Below the pieces are notes generated by a model. It saw only the letters and a program-made list of their open reading frames with translations, was not told the DNA's origin and did no database searches. A stretch of DNA of 5,961 nucleotides, from contig JADMKH010000092.1 of assembly GCA_018780025.1 (NCBI GenBank), forward strand, positions 1 through 5,961. Direction: 5' to 3'. The position numbers and the translations under genes are program-made. Source of the stretch: Thiobacillus sp. (lineage in GTDB: Bacteria > Pseudomonadota > Gammaproteobacteria > Burkholderiales > Thiobacillaceae). Of this stretch, positions 5,527 to 5,961 are shown piece by piece (position 1 is the stretch's first letter; the number at the start of each line of letters is the position of its first letter).

Positions 5527-5556
5527 TGTAACCCACAAATGCAATATTGCGTCTAA
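5527..5556 (+). promoter_or_regulatory. Predicted ECF-sigma promoter (type B) before the exported protein at 5644
   Basis: TGTAAC (5527-5532) and CGTCTAA (5550-5556) are separated by 17 nt. It shares TGTAACCCA and CGTCTAAGC with the site at 4462. The predicted start near 5563 gives a leader of about 80 nt. That leader opens with a possible hairpin: AACAG (5563-5567) with CTGTT (5586-5590), and inside it CGCA (5570-5573) with TGCG (5578-5581). Confidence 0.78.
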
Positions 5557-5643
5557 GCATGTAACAGGACGCAAAAATGCGCGCGCTGTTCACTGAACCG
5601 GGTGGGTCGAAGTCAACTGTCATATCATCAAAGGAGTTTTATC

Positions 5644-5961
5644 ATGATCAAGAACGTTCCCGCTGCAATTGCAACCGCACTGCTGGCCGCTTTTCTGAGC
5701 GGTAACGCTGCAGCCGCCACCGAGCAGGAAGCGCATGCTCAACTGGATCGCATCCCGGCCAAGGCCGCCGATGCCCGGCAAGCCGCCCATGCCGTGCTGA
5801 ACGATCTGGTGTCGGCCGGTGTGCCTGTCGATCAAGCCTACGAGGTTGTGCGTAGTGGCTTCGAAAAGAATTACAACGCGAGTGACCTGCGTCAGGTCGG
5901 GGCTGAAATCCGCGAGCAAGTCCAGCAAGGCATTCCGGCCGAGCATGTGGCCAAGATTGCG
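5644..5961 (+). CDS. Exported helical protein related to the 2610 gene product (partial, runs off the window)
   Basis: 106 codons are present with no stop before the window ends. AAGGAG at 5631-5636, 7 nt before the ATG, is a strong ribosome site. A signal peptide is clear (K3, hydrophobic 6-19, cleavage near AAA at 23-25). The mature part is helical and charged. Residues 77-106 (YNASDLRQVGAEIREQVQQG then IPAEHV) align without gaps to residues 219-248 of the protein at 2610, with identities at Y, Q, QG, A and V and many conservative changes. Residues 59-100 also share the GV, VxR, YxA spacing with its first module (55-96). Identity is low, so homology is likely but unproven. It has its own predicted ECF promoter. 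The function is unknown; the missing C-terminus would show whether it also carries a Gly-rich tail. Confidence 0.83.
   Translation, partial: MIKNVPAAIATALLAAFLSGNAAAATEQEAHAQLDRIPAKAADARQAAHAVLNDLVSAGVPVDQAYEVVRSGFEKNYNASDLRQVGAEIREQVQQGIPAEHVAKIA

Noticed and set aside
5560..5565. Another TGTAAC box just after the promoter at 5527
   Set aside because: No CGTCT-like box follows at 16-18 nt, so it is not counted as a promoter.
1..5961. CRISPR arrays, insertion sequences, tRNA or rRNA genes
   Set aside because: I saw no regularly spaced direct repeats, transposase motifs, terminal inverted repeats or tRNA-like cloverleaf sequences.

Overview
The window is about 6 kb of moderately GC-rich proteobacterial DNA with all recognisable genes on the + strand. 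The trpD-trpC order, the protein sequences and the codon use suggest a betaproteobacterium, possibly of the Nitrosomonadales/Gallionellales/Sulfuricella type. That placement is an inference from style; no marker gene here fixes the taxon.

Layout: (1) 1-904, the 3' end of trpD (anthranilate phosphoribosyltransferase) and complete trpC (indole-3-glycerol phosphate synthase), the end of a tryptophan operon. (2) 920-1282, a small exported protein that is almost entirely a CBM48/AMPK-beta-like 'isoamylase early set' domain, 15 nt behind trpC. (3) 1388-3560, a tight three-gene unit: an ECF sigma factor; a gene overlapping it by 4 nt that encodes an anti-sigma-like N-terminus, one membrane helix and a second CBM48-like domain predicted to lie in the periplasm; and a 316-residue exported protein with a Pro/Gly-rich tail. 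(4) 3666-4454, an outer-membrane beta-barrel protein. (5) 4556-4867, a small exported Gly/Ser-rich protein followed by a textbook intrinsic terminator. (6) 4987-5391, an unrecognised cytoplasmic-looking protein. (7) 5644 to the window end, the start of an exported protein whose helical module resembles parts of the 316-residue protein.

The key observation is regulatory. Four intergenic sites share the pattern (T/C)GTAAC-N17-CGTCT(C/A)A with exactly the same spacing. They lie upstream of the ECF sigma gene, the Gly/Ser-rich gene, the unknown gene and the last gene. This is the classic form of an ECF sigma promoter, and one site precedes the sigma gene itself, so the locus looks like an autoregulated ECF regulon clustered around its own sigma/anti-sigma pair.

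Working model (inference): the membrane anti-sigma holds the ECF factor and senses something through its periplasmic CBM48-like domain, perhaps a glycan or a partner protein. Release of sigma would turn on its own operon and a set of exported envelope proteins. The separate CBM48 protein encoded next to trpC could be a soluble competitor or co-sensor. Several of these proteins have no function I can recognise.
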